A DNA stretch of 64,000 nucleotides from Peromyscus leucopus (GCF_004664715.2 NC_051070.1:68124700-68188699); one strand, 5' to 3'. Positions 11,656 to 23,225 are shown, counted from the first letter of the stretch. A program made the numbers and translations. Notes: a model not told the origin generated them from the sequence alone.

Positions 11656-13986
11656 TCAAGTTGTGATGTCCAAGGATTGGTGCCGGTTAGGGGCGCTGAC
11701 AGACTGATACATGGCCTCGAGCAGCTTGAGCTCATTCACGGGTTGCTCAGGCTGGAACTTGAGCATCCAGGGGTCCTTGAGGACATCCAGGATAGTGGCA
11801 CGCTTGTTAGCTGGGCGTAGCAACTGGAGGATCAGGTTCTAGGGCAGGGGAGAGAGAGGGCTTGGCTGAGCGTGCCCCCCCTGTGGGCCACGCAGACAGT
11901 GAACAGCTGGACCTAAGGAAGAAGCAGGAGAGCCCATCACACTACTCTGGTGAAAGGGGCTGGGGCCCTGGTTTTACACAGGAACCCTGGCAAGAAACGA
12001 GAAGAGCTCTTTGTGCGATCCCTTCTGCCCCAGAGGGCTCAATACTGGAACCTAACTATCAGGGTTTGAAGCTCAGTGGTTAGACCCTCTTGAGCCCTCC
12101 CCGCCATTTCGCGTAGAAACTGGAGATGGCTCTAGCATGAGAAAAACACCCCCCCCCAGGGGGGTGGGAGTTGGGAGGCCTAAATTCAGTATTTACTTCC
12201 CCTCCCCATGGGTCGTCCCTAAGGCCTCAGCCCTCCTGGGGGAGCCAGCACCTTGCACTCCTGGGAGATGTTGAGGTTAGCTGGGATGGTGACCTCCTTC
12301 TGGGTCTCTCTCAGCAGCTTCTTGAGGTTGGTGTCATCGAAGGGCAGACGTGCAACCACTAGAGTGTAGAGGATGACGCCCATGCTCCAGGTGTCAGACA
12401 GGAAAGGGTTATAGGGCAAGCCTAGCAAGATCTCCGGGCAGGCGTAGGCAAAGCTGCCACAGTAGGTCTGGCTGAGGTGGGAAAGACAGCTCATTTGGCG
12501 GTAGGAAGAGCTACTACGCACAGGCTGGCTAGAAGGCACCATCTTGGCGAAGCCAAAGTCCGATATCTTCACATTCTCCCGCTTGTCCAGCAACAGGTTC
12601 TCCAACTTTAAGTCCCTACCAGCAGCAGAAAGGCTGGGGGTCAGGCTGGGGAGAGGGCTTAGTATTAGACCGGGAGCTGAAAGGGAGGGGTCAGAGTCTA
12701 GAGCTGAGGACAGGCTAAGAGGGGGAATTAAAGAGGGGCCGGGCGCTGGTGGCGGTGCACGCCTTTAACCCCAGCTCCCAGCACTTGGGAGGCAGAGGCA
12801 GGTGGATCTCTGAGTTTGAGGCCAGCCTGAGCTACAGAGTGAGATCCAGGACAGCCAAGGCTACACAGAGAAACCCCATCTCAAAAAAAAAAAAAAAAAA
12901 AAAATCCAAAGAAATGGAGTTGTGAACAGAGCCCCAAAGGGAGAGAGGATGGTACCTGAGGCCACTCGTTCACCACTGTGTATAAAGTGCTCCCATACAG
13001 TGGATGCAAGTGTCCTTGACCAGGTGATTACAGTATGGTGAACAAGTGGACTTAGATATTGAGAGAAGTCAAGAGAAAAGGGCAGAAAACGGGCAATATG
13101 CATAAAACTCCCCTGAGTGCCCAAAGCCCGATCCGGTGGCTCTCCTCACCGGTGCACGATGCCCTTGCTGTGCAGGTAGGCGATGCCCAAGGCCATCTGG
13201 GAGAACCACTTGCCAGCAAGGGTCTCAGAGCAGGCCCCATATCGTTGGATCCATTCGAGGACATCGCCGCCCTGAGCCAGCTCCAGAATGATGTATACTC
13301 GGGATGTGGTCTCAATGGCCTGGTAGAAGTTGATGAGGTACTTGTGCCGTAAGACTTTCATTACCTGATCCCGAAAGAGGGAACCGTCAAGCCTGGCAAA
13401 CGCTGGCTGTGCTGGTCTTCTCTCTACTCTCCCATTGCTACTTATAACTTTGCAACAGAATCAGCTGGCGTCTGGGTAAATTCCATTTTGCATTTTAACT
13501 CGGGGATGGTTAGTGGGCTGGATGTTTGTACATAGGAAAGAGGTTATGTGTATATATACATTACAGGATTTTCCTACTTAGGACTTTCAGTTCTGGTTTG
13601 GAGGTTTCTGGATCAACCCCTTTCTATAGTTTACCCCTAAGACACCTCAAGGAGCTTATTAATAAGCCTCAGTTCCCTCTTTCAGCTCCCTTTCTGACCT
13701 GTATCTCACGCGGTAGGAACTTGTTAAGGTAGTCATCGGAGGCCTTCTTCTTTGAGATGATCTTGACAGCCACCAGGACTTTCTGCTTTGTGTAGTAAGC
13801 CTCATAGACTGTTCCATAGGAGCCATGGCCGATGACCTTGCCTACCTCATAACCATACTCCTCCATGACAGAGCGATAGGTTGGGGTAGCTGGTATTGTT
13901 TCCGAAGTGTCTCCCTTCCCCATGATGTTAAGCTTGCGCTGTGGGGCGCTTTGGTGCTTAGAAGCCTCTGTCTCCCGAGAAGCCAT
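11656..13986 (-). CDS. TSSK4: Testis-specific serine/threonine kinase 4
   Basis: TSSK4 is a CAMK-group kinase of haploid male germ cells. Four exons in transcript order: 13986-13699, 13364-13150, 12615-12252, 11838-11656. They join in frame to 349 aa from the upper ATG, or 328 aa from the second in-frame ATG at 13923 (MGKGDTSET), which equals the length I recall for mouse and human. In the 328-aa numbering: glycine loop GHGSYGTV at 32-39, VAVK lysine K54, HRDLKLEN at 146-153 with catalytic D148, DFG at 166-168, and an ACPE variant of the APE motif. All catalytic residues are intact. The extra 21 N-terminal residues are Lys/Arg/Gln-rich. Introns are GT-AG. A forward B1 lies in the intron at 12738-12903. 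It is transcribed towards the CHMP4A relic. Confidence 0.97.
12738..12903 (+). repeat. B1 SINE in TSSK4 intron
   Basis: Full copy from gccgggcgctggtggcggtg to a run of about 21 A, antisense to TSSK4. Confidence 0.9.
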
Positions 13987-14059
13987 CTTGAGGCCACTGG
14001 AGGGAGGGTACCAAAGTGAAGTTAGTCTCCTAATATTTACCCAGTCACACAAGTCTGGG

Positions 14060-15020
14060 ATCCTGGGTTCAGCCCTTCACTAAGAACTTGGAAGGGGAAA
14101 GAAAGGAACATTCTTTTTGTCTTGGCTAGCTGTTGTTACTTCCATGTCTTAGTTACAGAACTTCCAATGTCCGAAGTTCCATCCTCCTTTTATTCATCAT
14201 TGGCCACAAAGCTTGAAATGAAGTGCAGTTTAGAACCTACTCATTAGGAAAGGCACTTTCCACAATCTGGTGAGCATCTGCGATGGCCCCTTTATTTTAC
14301 TAACGACCATGTGCTAAATAACATGCAGAAGAACGTGCTAGGGTAAACCAGTGAACACGGCTGGTAGATTTTGCAGTCCAGCCTGAGAAACACGTGTGGT
14401 ACAGGACCGCAAGACAGTGAAGCACAGTCTAAGAGTCCAATCTTGAACTGCAGTCTTGCTCTACATGATCTGGAATAGTCTGGTTTTCTTCCTGTCCTTT
14501 CAGCCATTCTTCCACAGGAGCATCATCATTTCTCAGTTTTGTTTGTTTTCACTGCTGATGAAACCTAGGGCCTTTTGTCTGCTAGGTGAGCACTCCGCCA
14601 TCCACCCACATCCCCCCCTCCCCATCTATTTATCCTTTAATCACATCCCCAAAATTCTGTCACAAGACCCTCACATCCTCTCTTATGCCCCCCCCCCCTC
14701 CAGGCTTCAGTTATCACATTCATGGTGATGGCTTCTTGGGTCGGTTCCATCCCAGATACTCACTGGAGTTCAAGGTAGTGTCTGTTTGCTCACTAAATGT
14801 CACAGGAACATGTCCTCTCTGCACCTCAAACTCATCTCCAAAACTCAACTATTCCCTTCGCTTAGACTTCCGTGTTGTCCTGAAGGTAGACATCAAACGT
14901 CCTGTCTCATCAGCCTAAATGTCTTGTTCTTAATGCACTTGACTGGTCTCGAGAGATGGCTAAGGAGTTAAGATTGTTTGTTCTGCAAACATGAAGACTG
15001 TAGTTCATTCCTAGGATCTA
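14060..15020. other. Upstream flank of TSSK4, no gene seen
   Basis: This should contain the TSSK4 promoter. It has C-rich tracts near 14610-14700 but no repeat or coding signal I can support. Confidence 0.4.
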
Positions 15021-15024
15021 CAAA

Positions 15025-15134
15025 AAAGCCAGGTGCCAGGCAGATCTCTGTGAGTTCGAGCCCAGCCGGGTCTACAGAGTGAGTTCTAGGACAGCCAGGG
15101 CTACATAGAAATGCTGTCTCAGAAAAAAAAAAAA
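15025..15134 (+). repeat. B1 SINE, 3' part
   Basis: Begins in ccaggcagatctctgtgagt and ends with atgctgtctcagaaaaaaaa. Confidence 0.8.
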
Positions 15135-15139
15135 TCAAA

Positions 15140-15740
15140 CACTGAATAAGGTGGGTACAAGAGGATCACTGGGGTTTGCTGACTTCCAGCCTACGCCAGA
15201 AGTGCGAGCTTCAGATTCAGTTAGACTCCTGCCTCAAAGGAGGAACGCAAAGAAGGATGGAGGACAGCCGATGTCTTCCCTTGGCCACCATATGAACACA
15301 GGTGCCCTTTCTTGTACACGAAATTACCCACACACCATACTCCTAAAATAATGAACTCACTTCCGTACCCACTGCCATGCCTGCTTAGCACAACCCTCTA
15401 CCAGTCAATTAATCTCTTGCATGCCTGCGACTCCCCTCTGGTTGAAGCATTCATGTGTGGATACAGGTGCCACATGCATGCAGAGGCCAGAGCAGGACAT
15501 TGGTGTCTTCCTATTACTCTTCCTTATAGCCCTGAGACAGGGTCTGCTAATGAACTGGAAGCTTGACATTTTGGCTAGTGTGGCTGGCCAACCTCTGGAT
15601 CCATTTATCTTTATCACCAATTCTGGGCTTACAAGCATATGCAGCCATGCTTTTTGTTTTTTGCATAGCTACTGAGGTTTTGAACTCAGGTCTTCATGCT
15701 GGCAGAGGAAGCCATCTTACCCACAAAGCCTCCTCCCCAA
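15140..15740. other. Intergenic, no gene recognised
   Basis: The part at about 15460-15720 (acatgcatgcagaggccag, ctcaggtcttcatgctggca) resembles old SINE debris. Nothing else is recognised. Confidence 0.35.
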
Positions 15741-15749
15741 CCTCATATA

Positions 15750-16060
15750 TTTTTTTAAATGGTTTCTCTGTGTAGCCCTGGCTATCCTGGAACTCACTTT
15801 GTAGCTGAGACTGGCCTTGAACTCACAGAGATCCACCTGCCTCTCTGTCTTACAAATGCTGGGATTAAAGGCCCACCACGCTGGCCAATTTCTTTTTTTC
15901 TTTTTTTTCCCCCGAAACAGGGTTTCTCTGTGTAGTTTTTGTTCCTGTCCTGGATCTCGCTCTGTAGCCCAGGCTGGCCTTGAACTCACAGAGATCTGCC
16001 TGCGTCTGCCTCCTGAGTGCTGGGATTAAAGGTGTGTGCCACCACTGCCTGGCTTGTTTG
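15750..16060 (-). repeat. Two tandem reverse B1 SINEs
   Basis: Copies at about 15750-15890 and 15895-16055, each running from ggtttctctgtgtag to a gggattaaaggc head. Confidence 0.88.
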
Positions 16061-16139
16061 TTTTTTTGTTTGTTTGCTGGCCACTTTCTTTACTTCAGTC
16101 CTATGATAACTTTGCCTCTCCAATTTTGTCCTTTTTTAA

Positions 16140-16315
16140 AAAAATTTTTTTAAAAGATTTATTTATTTATTGTACATACAGTGTTCTGTCTGCATGAGTC
16201 CTTGCAGGCCAGAAGAGGGCGCCAGATCTCATTACAAGTGGTTATGAGCCACCATGTGGTTGTGGGAATTGAACTCAGGACCTCTGGAAAAGCAGTCGGT
16301 GCTCTTAACCTCAAA
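16140..16315 (-). repeat. B2 SINE
   Basis: Reverse copy: tail aaaagatttatttatttatt, middle gccagaagagggcgccagat, end agcagtcggtgctcttaac. The extreme head is missing. Confidence 0.85.
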
Positions 16316-16379
16316 ATTGAAATCCTCCTACTTCTCAAATTCTGAGTTATAGCTATGTGCTTTAAAAAAAATTGTAATT

Positions 16380-16990
16380 GATTCTTTGAGAATTTCACCT
16401 GATGGACCCCAACCCCCCTCATTTCCGAGTCTTTCCATATCTGCCCTCCTCCCTTGTAACCTCCCCCACAAAAGAAAAAAAAAGCCAACCATCTCGCCGA
16501 CCCCTCTGGGCATGACCTGCTCCTGTCAACCTCAGCCCCTCCCTCTCACGTCACGGCTGTCACGTCTCCAGTTCCGCTGTGTGTGGACCACTCTGCTCCT
16601 CCGGTCTCCCCCGTCTCTCCATCACATATTTGTTAGTTGTACTGGCACAGGAAGCTGTGGTGTGTCATGCCATCTACCCTTTTGCCCAAACATCTTAGTT
16701 ACAAATGTTCACTGCAGTGAGTTGTTGGTCTGGTTCGAGGCCTCTGGCTTCTGCTACACCGTCAACACTGGACCCTCACCCAGACGCCTCTCGGATATCC
16801 TGTTGCCCAGAGCCAGGGAGATCCTGCAGCTATGGTTCCGCAGGACCAGGCCCTACACAAGTTCCAGCAGCTCATAGATGGGATACTGGCGTAGGCCAGC
16901 TCAAAGCCTGGGGGTAGCTGCGTTAATTAGCCCACCGGCTCTCCTGTGCCCACGCCCGGATGCCAGCTCTCCCTCCCTGCCCAGGTGAGG
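16380..16990. mobile_element. L1-like 3' UTR fragment
   Basis: Text such as ggtctggttcgaggcctctg and the following cttctgctacaccgtcaaca resembles the non-coding 3' end of rodent Lx/L1 elements as I remember it. No L1 ORF2 is adjacent. Family and orientation need a repeat-library search. Confidence 0.45.
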
Positions 16991-16999
16991 GGTGGGGCC

Positions 17000-17520
17000 A
17001 GCTCAGCAAGGCCCTGGGATGTCACCATGGCTTCAGACAGCAGCCCAGACCACAGACATCCAAATGGCCTCGGGTGGTAACACAAGCCTTGTTACATTAA
17101 CATCAGCACAGGCCCCAGCTACAAGAGGGCCAAGGACTCAGGCATGGCCTCAGGTGGTAGTGCAGGCCTCTCGCATCAGGACGCCTCGGGCCTCCAGTTT
17201 CACCCTCTTCCTGACACCCAGGCTGCTCCACCTCTCTCTCCACCACATACTTACTCATCATAGTCACCCACATGGCATCTCACAACTCTAACTCCAGTTC
17301 CAGGAGACTCATACTTTCTTTTGTTGTTTGGTTTTGTTTGTGGATTTTGGTTTTTGTTTTTTTTCAAAAAGGGTATCACTATGTATCCCAAGCTGGCCTT
17401 GAATCCAGAATTTCAGTTTCTGCCTCAGTGGGTACTTAAGTGCCAGGAGTTGAATCTACAGCCTCTCACATGCCAGGCAAATAAGTAAGATTACGAGCTA
17501 TACACCAGCTTCTTTTTTCT
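17000..17520. other. Left flank of the provirus, mixed old repeats
   Basis: 17030-17290 is a GC-rich, imperfectly self-similar stretch (gcctcgggtggtaacacaag and gcctcaggtggtagtgcagg). 17300-17420 resembles a reversed SINE with ctatgtatcccaagctggcc. No gene is seen. Confidence 0.4.
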
Positions 17521-17668
17521 TCTTCGAAGTTGACCAGGCAGGCACCAAACCTGCAGTAAGAGAATCGTTTGGCCTTCACAGCAGTTAAATGCTCAACACA
17601 TTGAAGAATCTACCAGCCCTTGGAATTCTCCTGTATTTGTTATTAAAAAAAAATCTGGTAATTGGAGA

Positions 17669-19999
17669 ATGCTGACAGATCTGAGAGCTATTAATAAAGT
17701 AATTCAGCCAATGGGCTCCCTACAGACTGGGATCCCCTTGCCCTCTATGCTACCAAAAGAATGGCCTATAATAGTTATTGACTTAAAAGACTGTTTCTTT
17801 ACCATACCCTTACAGGAAAATGATAGAGAAAAATTTGCCTTCACAGTACCTAATTATAATAATTCTCAGCCAGTCAAGAGATATCAATGGAAGGTCCTCC
17901 CACAGGGAATGTTAAACAGCCCTACTTTGTGTCAATACTTTGTGCAGAAACCATTAGAGATAATTCGTGTAAAGTTTCCACAATCCATAATTTATCACTA
18001 TATGGATGATATCCTATTAGCTGATCCAAAGTTAGATACATTAGAAAGCATGTTTGAAGAAGTAAAAAAAGTTTTGCCTCGCTGGGGACTGCAAATTGCT
18101 CCTGAAAAAATACAAAGAGGAGATTCTATTAATTACTTAGGATATAAGATAGAGCTACAAAAAATTAGACCCCAAAAGGTACAACTAAGAAGAGATAGAT
18201 TGAAGACTCTTAATGATTTTCAAAAGTTATTAGGAAGCATTTCTAACTTACTGGGTATCATGGGAATACCCAAAGATGGACTAAAAAATTTGGCTAATAC
18301 TCTAGAAGGGGACAAAGAATTAAATAGTCCAAGAGAATTATCAGCCGAAGCTGAGAAGGAATTGGCTCTAGTAGAAAAGACAATTCGAGAAGCACATGTG
18401 GATCGTGTGGATCCAGAACTTAAATGCATTCTTGTCATATTCCCTTCCAGACATTCCCCAACAGGTATTTTGATGCAGAGGGAAGATATTATATTGGAAT
18501 GGATATTCCTACCACGTAAACCAAATAAGAAATTAAAGACTTATATAGAAAAGATCTCTGATTTGATTCAAAAGGGTAAATTAAGACTTCGCCAGTTGAC
18601 AGGAATGGACCCAGCAGAAATTGTAGTACCTTTAACTAATGAGGAAATTTCATCACTATGGAAAGATAATGAATACTGGCAGAGAGCCTGCAGTAACTTT
18701 TTGGGAGAGATTAACAACCACTATCCCAAAAGCAAGAGAATAGAATTCATAAAGAAGACTGAATGGGTCCTTCCTCACATTGTACGACAAAAGCCAATTT
18801 CTGGAGTCCTCACATTCTACACTGATGCAAATAAATCAGGGAAAGCAGGATATAAATCAGGAGACTTAAGTAAAGTGGTACAAAGTCCATATAGCTCTGT
18901 ACAAAAGGCAGAACTGTATGCCATTCTTATAGTACTGATGGACTTCACAGAACCCCTCAATATATTCACTGACTCTCAATATGCAGAGAGAGTTGTTTTA
19001 CATATCGAAACTGCTGAATTTATTCCTGATAATACAGAATTAACTTCATTATTCATACAATTGCAGGAAATCATCAGAAAAAGGGAACATCCTATATATA
19101 TAACACATATCAGATCCCATACAGGTCTACCAGGACCTTTAGCACAAGGTAATGATGAGATTGATCAGTTACTAATAGGTAATGTGCTAGAAGCTTCAGA
19201 ATGTCATAAGAAACACCATGTAAATAGCAAAGGTTTGAAGAAGGATTTCTCCATCACTTGGCAACAGGCTAAGGATATTGTAAAAAAATGTCCTACTTGT
19301 TCCATCTATAACCAAACTCCATTACCTGCAGGGAGTAATCCAAAAGATATACAAAGAAATGAAATTTGGCAGATGGATGTGTTTCATTTTGCAGAATTTG
19401 GAAGATTAAAGTATGTACATCATACCATTGACACCTATTCAGGATTTCAATGGGCAACTCCTATGAGTTCTGAAAAGGCTAATTCTGTGATTACACACCT
19501 ATTAGAAGTTATGGCCATCATGGGAATACCTGTACAAATTAAGACAGACAATGCCCCAGCATATGTCTCCAATAAAATGAGACAGTTCTTTGCTTATTAC
19601 AATATAAAGCATGTTACAGGTATACCACATAATCCCACAGGCCAAGCAGTCATAGAGAGATCCAATCGAACTTTAAAGGATATGCTAAATAAACAGCAAC
19701 AGGTAACAATGACTCCTAGAAATAGACTGCATAGTGCTTTATTAACCTTGAATTTTCTCAATGCTAATGAGAAAGGAACAACAGCTGCGGAGAGACATTG
19801 GACGACAGACAAAACTCCTGAGCTAAACCAACCAGTTTATTTCAAGGATGTGCTGACCTCAGAATGGAAACCTGGATATGTTCTACGTTGGGGAAGGGGT
19901 TTTGCCTTTGTTTCTGCAGGAGAAGAAAAGCTATGGATACCAACAAAATTAATAAAAATTCGATTCGAACAGGAAAAACCCCTTGATGAAGAGAAGTAA
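17669..19999 (+). CDS. Endogenous retroviral Pol (RT, RNase H, integrase), open frame
   Basis: A single 776-codon open frame from the first Met, open further upstream. RT: catalytic Asp 39 in VIDLKD and the YMDD box at 111-114. RNase H: D386 in FYTDAN, E415 in KAELY, D435 in FTDSQ. Integrase: HHCC zinc site H513, H517, C541, C544, and DDE residues D570 (QMD), D627 (KTDN) and E663 (IERSN); a basic C-terminal domain ends at 776. No internal stop or frameshift, which suggests a fairly young insertion. The missing gag, protease and 5' LTR mean it cannot act as an autonomous element, and no host promoter is obvious. A domesticated role is not indicated. Confidence 0.9.
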   Translation: MLTDLRAINKVIQPMGSLQTGIPLPSMLPKEWPIIVIDLKDCFFTIPLQENDREKFAFTVPNYNNSQPVKRYQWKVLPQGMLNSPTLCQYFVQKPLEIIRVKFPQSIIYHYMDDILLADPKLDTLESMFEEVKKVLPRWGLQIAPEKIQRGDSINYLGYKIELQKIRPQKVQLRRDRLKTLNDFQKLLGSISNLLGIMGIPKDGLKNLANTLEGDKELNSPRELSAEAEKELALVEKTIREAHVDRVDPELKCILVIFPSRHSPTGILMQREDIILEWIFLPRKPNKKLKTYIEKISDLIQKGKLRLRQLTGMDPAEIVVPLTNEEISSLWKDNEYWQRACSNFLGEINNHYPKSKRIEFIKKTEWVLPHIVRQKPISGVLTFYTDANKSGKAGYKSGDLSKVVQSPYSSVQKAELYAILIVLMDFTEPLNIFTDSQYAERVVLHIETAEFIPDNTELTSLFIQLQEIIRKREHPIYITHIRSHTGLPGPLAQGNDEIDQLLIGNVLEASECHKKHHVNSKGLKKDFSITWQQAKDIVKKCPTCSIYNQTPLPAGSNPKDIQRNEIWQMDVFHFAEFGRLKYVHHTIDTYSGFQWATPMSSEKANSVITHLLEVMAIMGIPVQIKTDNAPAYVSNKMRQFFAYYNIKHVTGIPHNPTGQAVIERSNRTLKDMLNKQQQVTMTPRNRLHSALLTLNFLNANEKGTTAAERHWTTDKTPELNQPVYFKDVLTSEWKPGYVLRWGRGFAFVSAGEEKLWIPTKLIKIRFEQEKPLDEEK

Positions 20000-22288
20000 A
20001 AGATCATTCACCAATGTGACATCTCTACAAGTTGTAAGAAAATTTAACAATCAAAGGGTGGGGTAGGGTTCTGTTTTTGTCTTTCCAGGATAATGGAAAT
20101 ACCCATCTTCCAAAACTTATAAGGCCTTGGATATCCGGATATTTACAACAGAAAGGAAGAATCTATTGGTACCAATCTACACATGGTAAAATCTCACTGT
20201 CTAACATCTTTCTCTCTATCAATCTAAAAAAGTTGTGGTTCCAATTCAATTATAGCCAAGCTGGCTTTGGAGATGGAATTGGCTCACTCCTTCTCTAAAC
20301 CCAAGCATATTGCTAAAAGAAAAGTTTGAGAGATTCTTCAGTCCCGTATCAGAAGAGCCCTCTGGTGTGAGACAGAAGGAAACCAATAAAAAGGGACCAT
20401 TGTCTTCTAAATTCTAATTCTCTCCATGCTTACTCTTGATTTCTCAGAATCTTTTCTTACATGCTATGTCCTCTTTAAATCCAAACCTCCCATTTTTGAT
20501 AACAAATAAGTTTTTCCAATAGCAATCTCAGAAGTCTCCAGAAGGAAGATGGGGCCCCAACAACAACAACTCTACCCAATCCAGAATGATGCCATGGTAA
20601 TCATCATCATACTACACTTCTTGCCAGAATTTCAGACAATCTTACCCATTACTCTAAAACTTGCTGCAGAACCTACAGTTAATCTAACTAAGATTTAACT
20701 ATCTGAGCTTTCTCACAGTACCCAACAGAGATAACATCACCCCCTAAACGGCAGGAAGCAATTCTAAGAAAACGACGCCCCTTCTCCCTTAGGTTTCATA
20801 ATTCTCAGGGTTATGGATGATGGTTGTAGGGTTGGGGGTGGAAGAAAATATTAACTCAGTATTGTAAAAAAAAAAAAGAAAAGAAAAGAAAAAAAAAGGG
20901 GGGGCGGAAGAAATGGAACGGATAGGTATAAGATATGATGGTAAATCATTGTATATACTAGTAAACAAACTTGGTAAAATAGCAACCTTAGACAATTTGC
21001 ACTGTAATTTGTACTGTTATAGATTCTTATATGTTGATACAAATGTAAACTATTTTTATACTCCTGTTTAAGATAATTTGTATATTGATACAAATACAGA
21101 ACTATATTTGTTATAATGTACATATATTTCTACTCTTATTTGAAACATTTTTATATTGATACAAATGTAAATTTATATCTGTCATACTTTATATATGTTC
21201 TACTTCTGTTAGGATATTTGGTATATTGATATATATTTAAGATTATTGTCATACTGCATATCGCACTATATATTCCTACCTCTGTTATAAATATCTTGTG
21301 TATTGTCACAATTTTGAAGTCATCGTTCTTCACCATACATTTGCTTATAGACTGTTTACCTTATTTACGTGAAGCCTTAGTCCTTAGGTTATTTCGGTAG
21401 ATAAGATTTATAGATTTATAGTCGCCTATGCCTGTCATCTCTATAGTTACATTAGTTAGGTTATCCAGATTTACAGATACATAGGTCAGATGGACAGGTA
21501 ATCTTCAAACACTTCATAGACCTAGAGAATATGGCATTTAAATAACTTAGAATTCTGTTGACGTGAGGCACAATTGCTCCTGGCTGCACCAATTGATCCC
21601 GAGAGAATGTTGGGCTTCTAAGACATTTCCATTTGGAAGTTTGTCTTTTTGGCACAAAATGGCCTACGGGGCAAAGAACTGCCCTTGCCTTGATGGCTGA
21701 CAGTACAAATGCAATGCTGTCCTTTCTGGACAAGCGGGACACAAGGAAAGCGACCACTGTACTCTGCCAAGACAGGGTAAGATGGTCTTTCAGAAATCCT
21801 GCTTCCGAAAATGGTCTGTCAGATACTCTAGGCCTGTAGCCAATTTGTATGCACCAACAATGCTGAGAAACATTAGGTGACTGTCCAGGCTGCCAGCTGT
21901 CTTGGTCTACTCTTGCAAGATTCCCGAAGTTGCTTGCATCCGTCTACCATTTCTCAGGTACCATTATGTTCCTTCTCAGGTCTTTGATGGGATTGAAGAC
22001 TAGCAGTTATAGTTACAACTTAGTATATATAATATCTTAGATAGAACATATTAAGTATTAGATTCAGGTTCTTTAGGATAGGACACCTTTGAATGATCTT
22101 TATAACATGCCGTTTACCTATGCTCTATACTTCTCTGGATTTTAGAATGTGTTTCTTGCTTGATATTGTTTGCATTGGTTGTAGTTACATCTTATCTAGG
22201 TCATTATCCCTCATTATTTCTGGACAATATTTGATAACCATTCCTTTGTATATAGTCTTGTATTAGTTTAGAACCTTCTTATTTAGAC
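20000..22288 (+). other. Provirus region between pol and 3' LTR, no env
   Basis: AT-rich; no frame of more than about 100 codons and none looks like an envelope protein. It has an A/G-rich run at 20868-20900 and a degenerate tandem repeat at about 21030-21320. Elements with this layout lack env or have lost it. Confidence 0.7.
21030..21330 (+). repeat. Degenerate ~70-bp tandem repeat in provirus
   Basis: The core TATATTGATACAAATGTAAA recurs at about 21031, 21081, 21152, 21222 and (weakly) 21299. A partly conserved second half (ttctacttctgtt) comes between cores. Spacings are about 50, 71, 70 and 77 bp. Confidence 0.7.
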
Positions 22289-22301
22289 AAAAAGGGGGAG
22301 A

Positions 22302-22618
22302 TGTAGTGGGTAGCCATTCCAGCTTGGATCTGGAAGCTCCATTGAGACTCTGGCAACTGTCACGCCTACGAGGCGGGGCGAGGGGAGGTGCTGGTAACCT
22401 GAGAGCTGGATGGGCAAGTGCTCGCTCTGGGCGCTCTCTCTGCGCCTGGACCCTGGATAGTGGAGATTGATTGTGCAGAGCTCCAGAGAACACCACTGGA
22501 TTGCGATACACTTTCCCCAGACCCCCGCGACCTATCCATTCCTTCATTTGTAAGTCATCCACTAAATAAATCTTCCTTTTAACTACGTGGAGTGGCCTTT
22601 ATAATTTTCCCCAATACA
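22302..22618 (+). mobile_element. 3' LTR of the provirus
   Basis: Starts TGTAGTGGGTAGCC just after a purine-rich tract (22289-22301) and ends near CCAATACA, giving TG...CA termini and about 317 bp. AATAAA at 22565-22570 is the likely viral poly(A) signal. The same LTR, diverged, occurs reversed at 26531-26834, which fixes the borders. Confidence 0.88.
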
Positions 22619-22639
22619 CATCCACATAATGCTCCAACC

Positions 22640-22980
22640 AAAGAGAAATACTTCTCCATTTTCTTTTCTCCTTTTTAGTTTTTCTGGCAAATTCCTGCTT
22701 TTCTTTCAGAACTTAGGATCTCTTGATTTTGAATGTCTCCCTTTAGTCTTGGCCGGACTCAGTCTCCACATCCTACTGTTTTAGCCTCCCAAGTACTGGG
22801 ATTATATGCACACACCGCTACAACTGGCCGTGATTGCTTATCTTACATCACCTGCCTTATAGGCCAACAGAACAGTCGGGGATGACAGATGTTTGAGATG
22901 GGGCTGGAAAAATCCTTAGTCAGTAAACTACTTACTGCGTAAGCATCCAGCCCTGAGTTAGATTCCTAGCACTCATTAAG
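22640..22980. other. Right flank of the provirus
   Basis: 22745-22830 resembles an old reversed SINE (cctcccaagtactgggatta). 22895-22975 looks like a diverged forward tRNA-type SINE (gatggggctggaaaaatcc). No gene. Confidence 0.4.
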
Positions 22981-22992
22981 AAGCTGGGTGTT

Positions 22993-23225
22993 GCCGGGCG
23001 GTGGTGGCGCACGCCTTTAATCCCAGCACTCGGGAGGCAGAGGCAGGCGGATCTTTGTGAGTTCGAGGCCAGCCTGGGTTACAAAGTGAGTTCCAGGAGC
23101 TACACAGAGAAACCCTGTCTCGAAATACCAAAAAAAGAAGAAGAAGAAGAAGAAGAAGAAGAAGAAGAAGAAGAAGAAGAAGAAGAAGAAGAAGAAGAAG
23201 AAGAAGAAGAAGAAGAAGAAGAAGC
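22993..23225 (+). repeat. B1 SINE with a perfect (AAG)30 tail
   Basis: B1 from gccgggcggtggtggcgcac, then 30 uninterrupted AAG units at 23135-23224. Direct repeats AGCTGGGTGTT at 22982-22992 and 23226-23236 bracket both parts. The triplet array is therefore an expanded SINE tail. Confidence 0.93.

Larger units (their letters stand above)
17530..22618 (+). mobile_element. 5'-truncated class II (ERVK-like) provirus
   Basis: From about 17530 the sequence reads in frame into the retroviral pol ORF, with matches to the RT fingers upstream of the first Met (HIEESTSPWNSPVFVIKKKS). It continues through pol, 2.3 kb without any env-like frame, a purine tract (22289-22301) and a 3' LTR (22302-22618). 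I find no gag, protease, primer-binding site or 5' LTR on the left, so the element lost its 5' half by deletion. It resembles rodent betaretrovirus-like families (mysTR/MYSERV or IAP relatives); exact family not determined. It lies between TSSK4 and TM9SF1 in TM9SF1 orientation. Confidence 0.85.

Noticed and set aside
12544..12768. Plus-strand frame over TSSK4 exon 3
   Set aside because: Shadow of the minus-strand kinase exon.
21030..21330. Evenly spaced repeats considered as a CRISPR-like array
   Set aside because: Vertebrate DNA; units are degenerate, spacers are not unique, and they lie inside a provirus.
20789..21336. Short minus frames in the AT-rich provirus part
   Set aside because: Tyr/Ile-rich by composition; inside the tandem repeat; not envelope-like.
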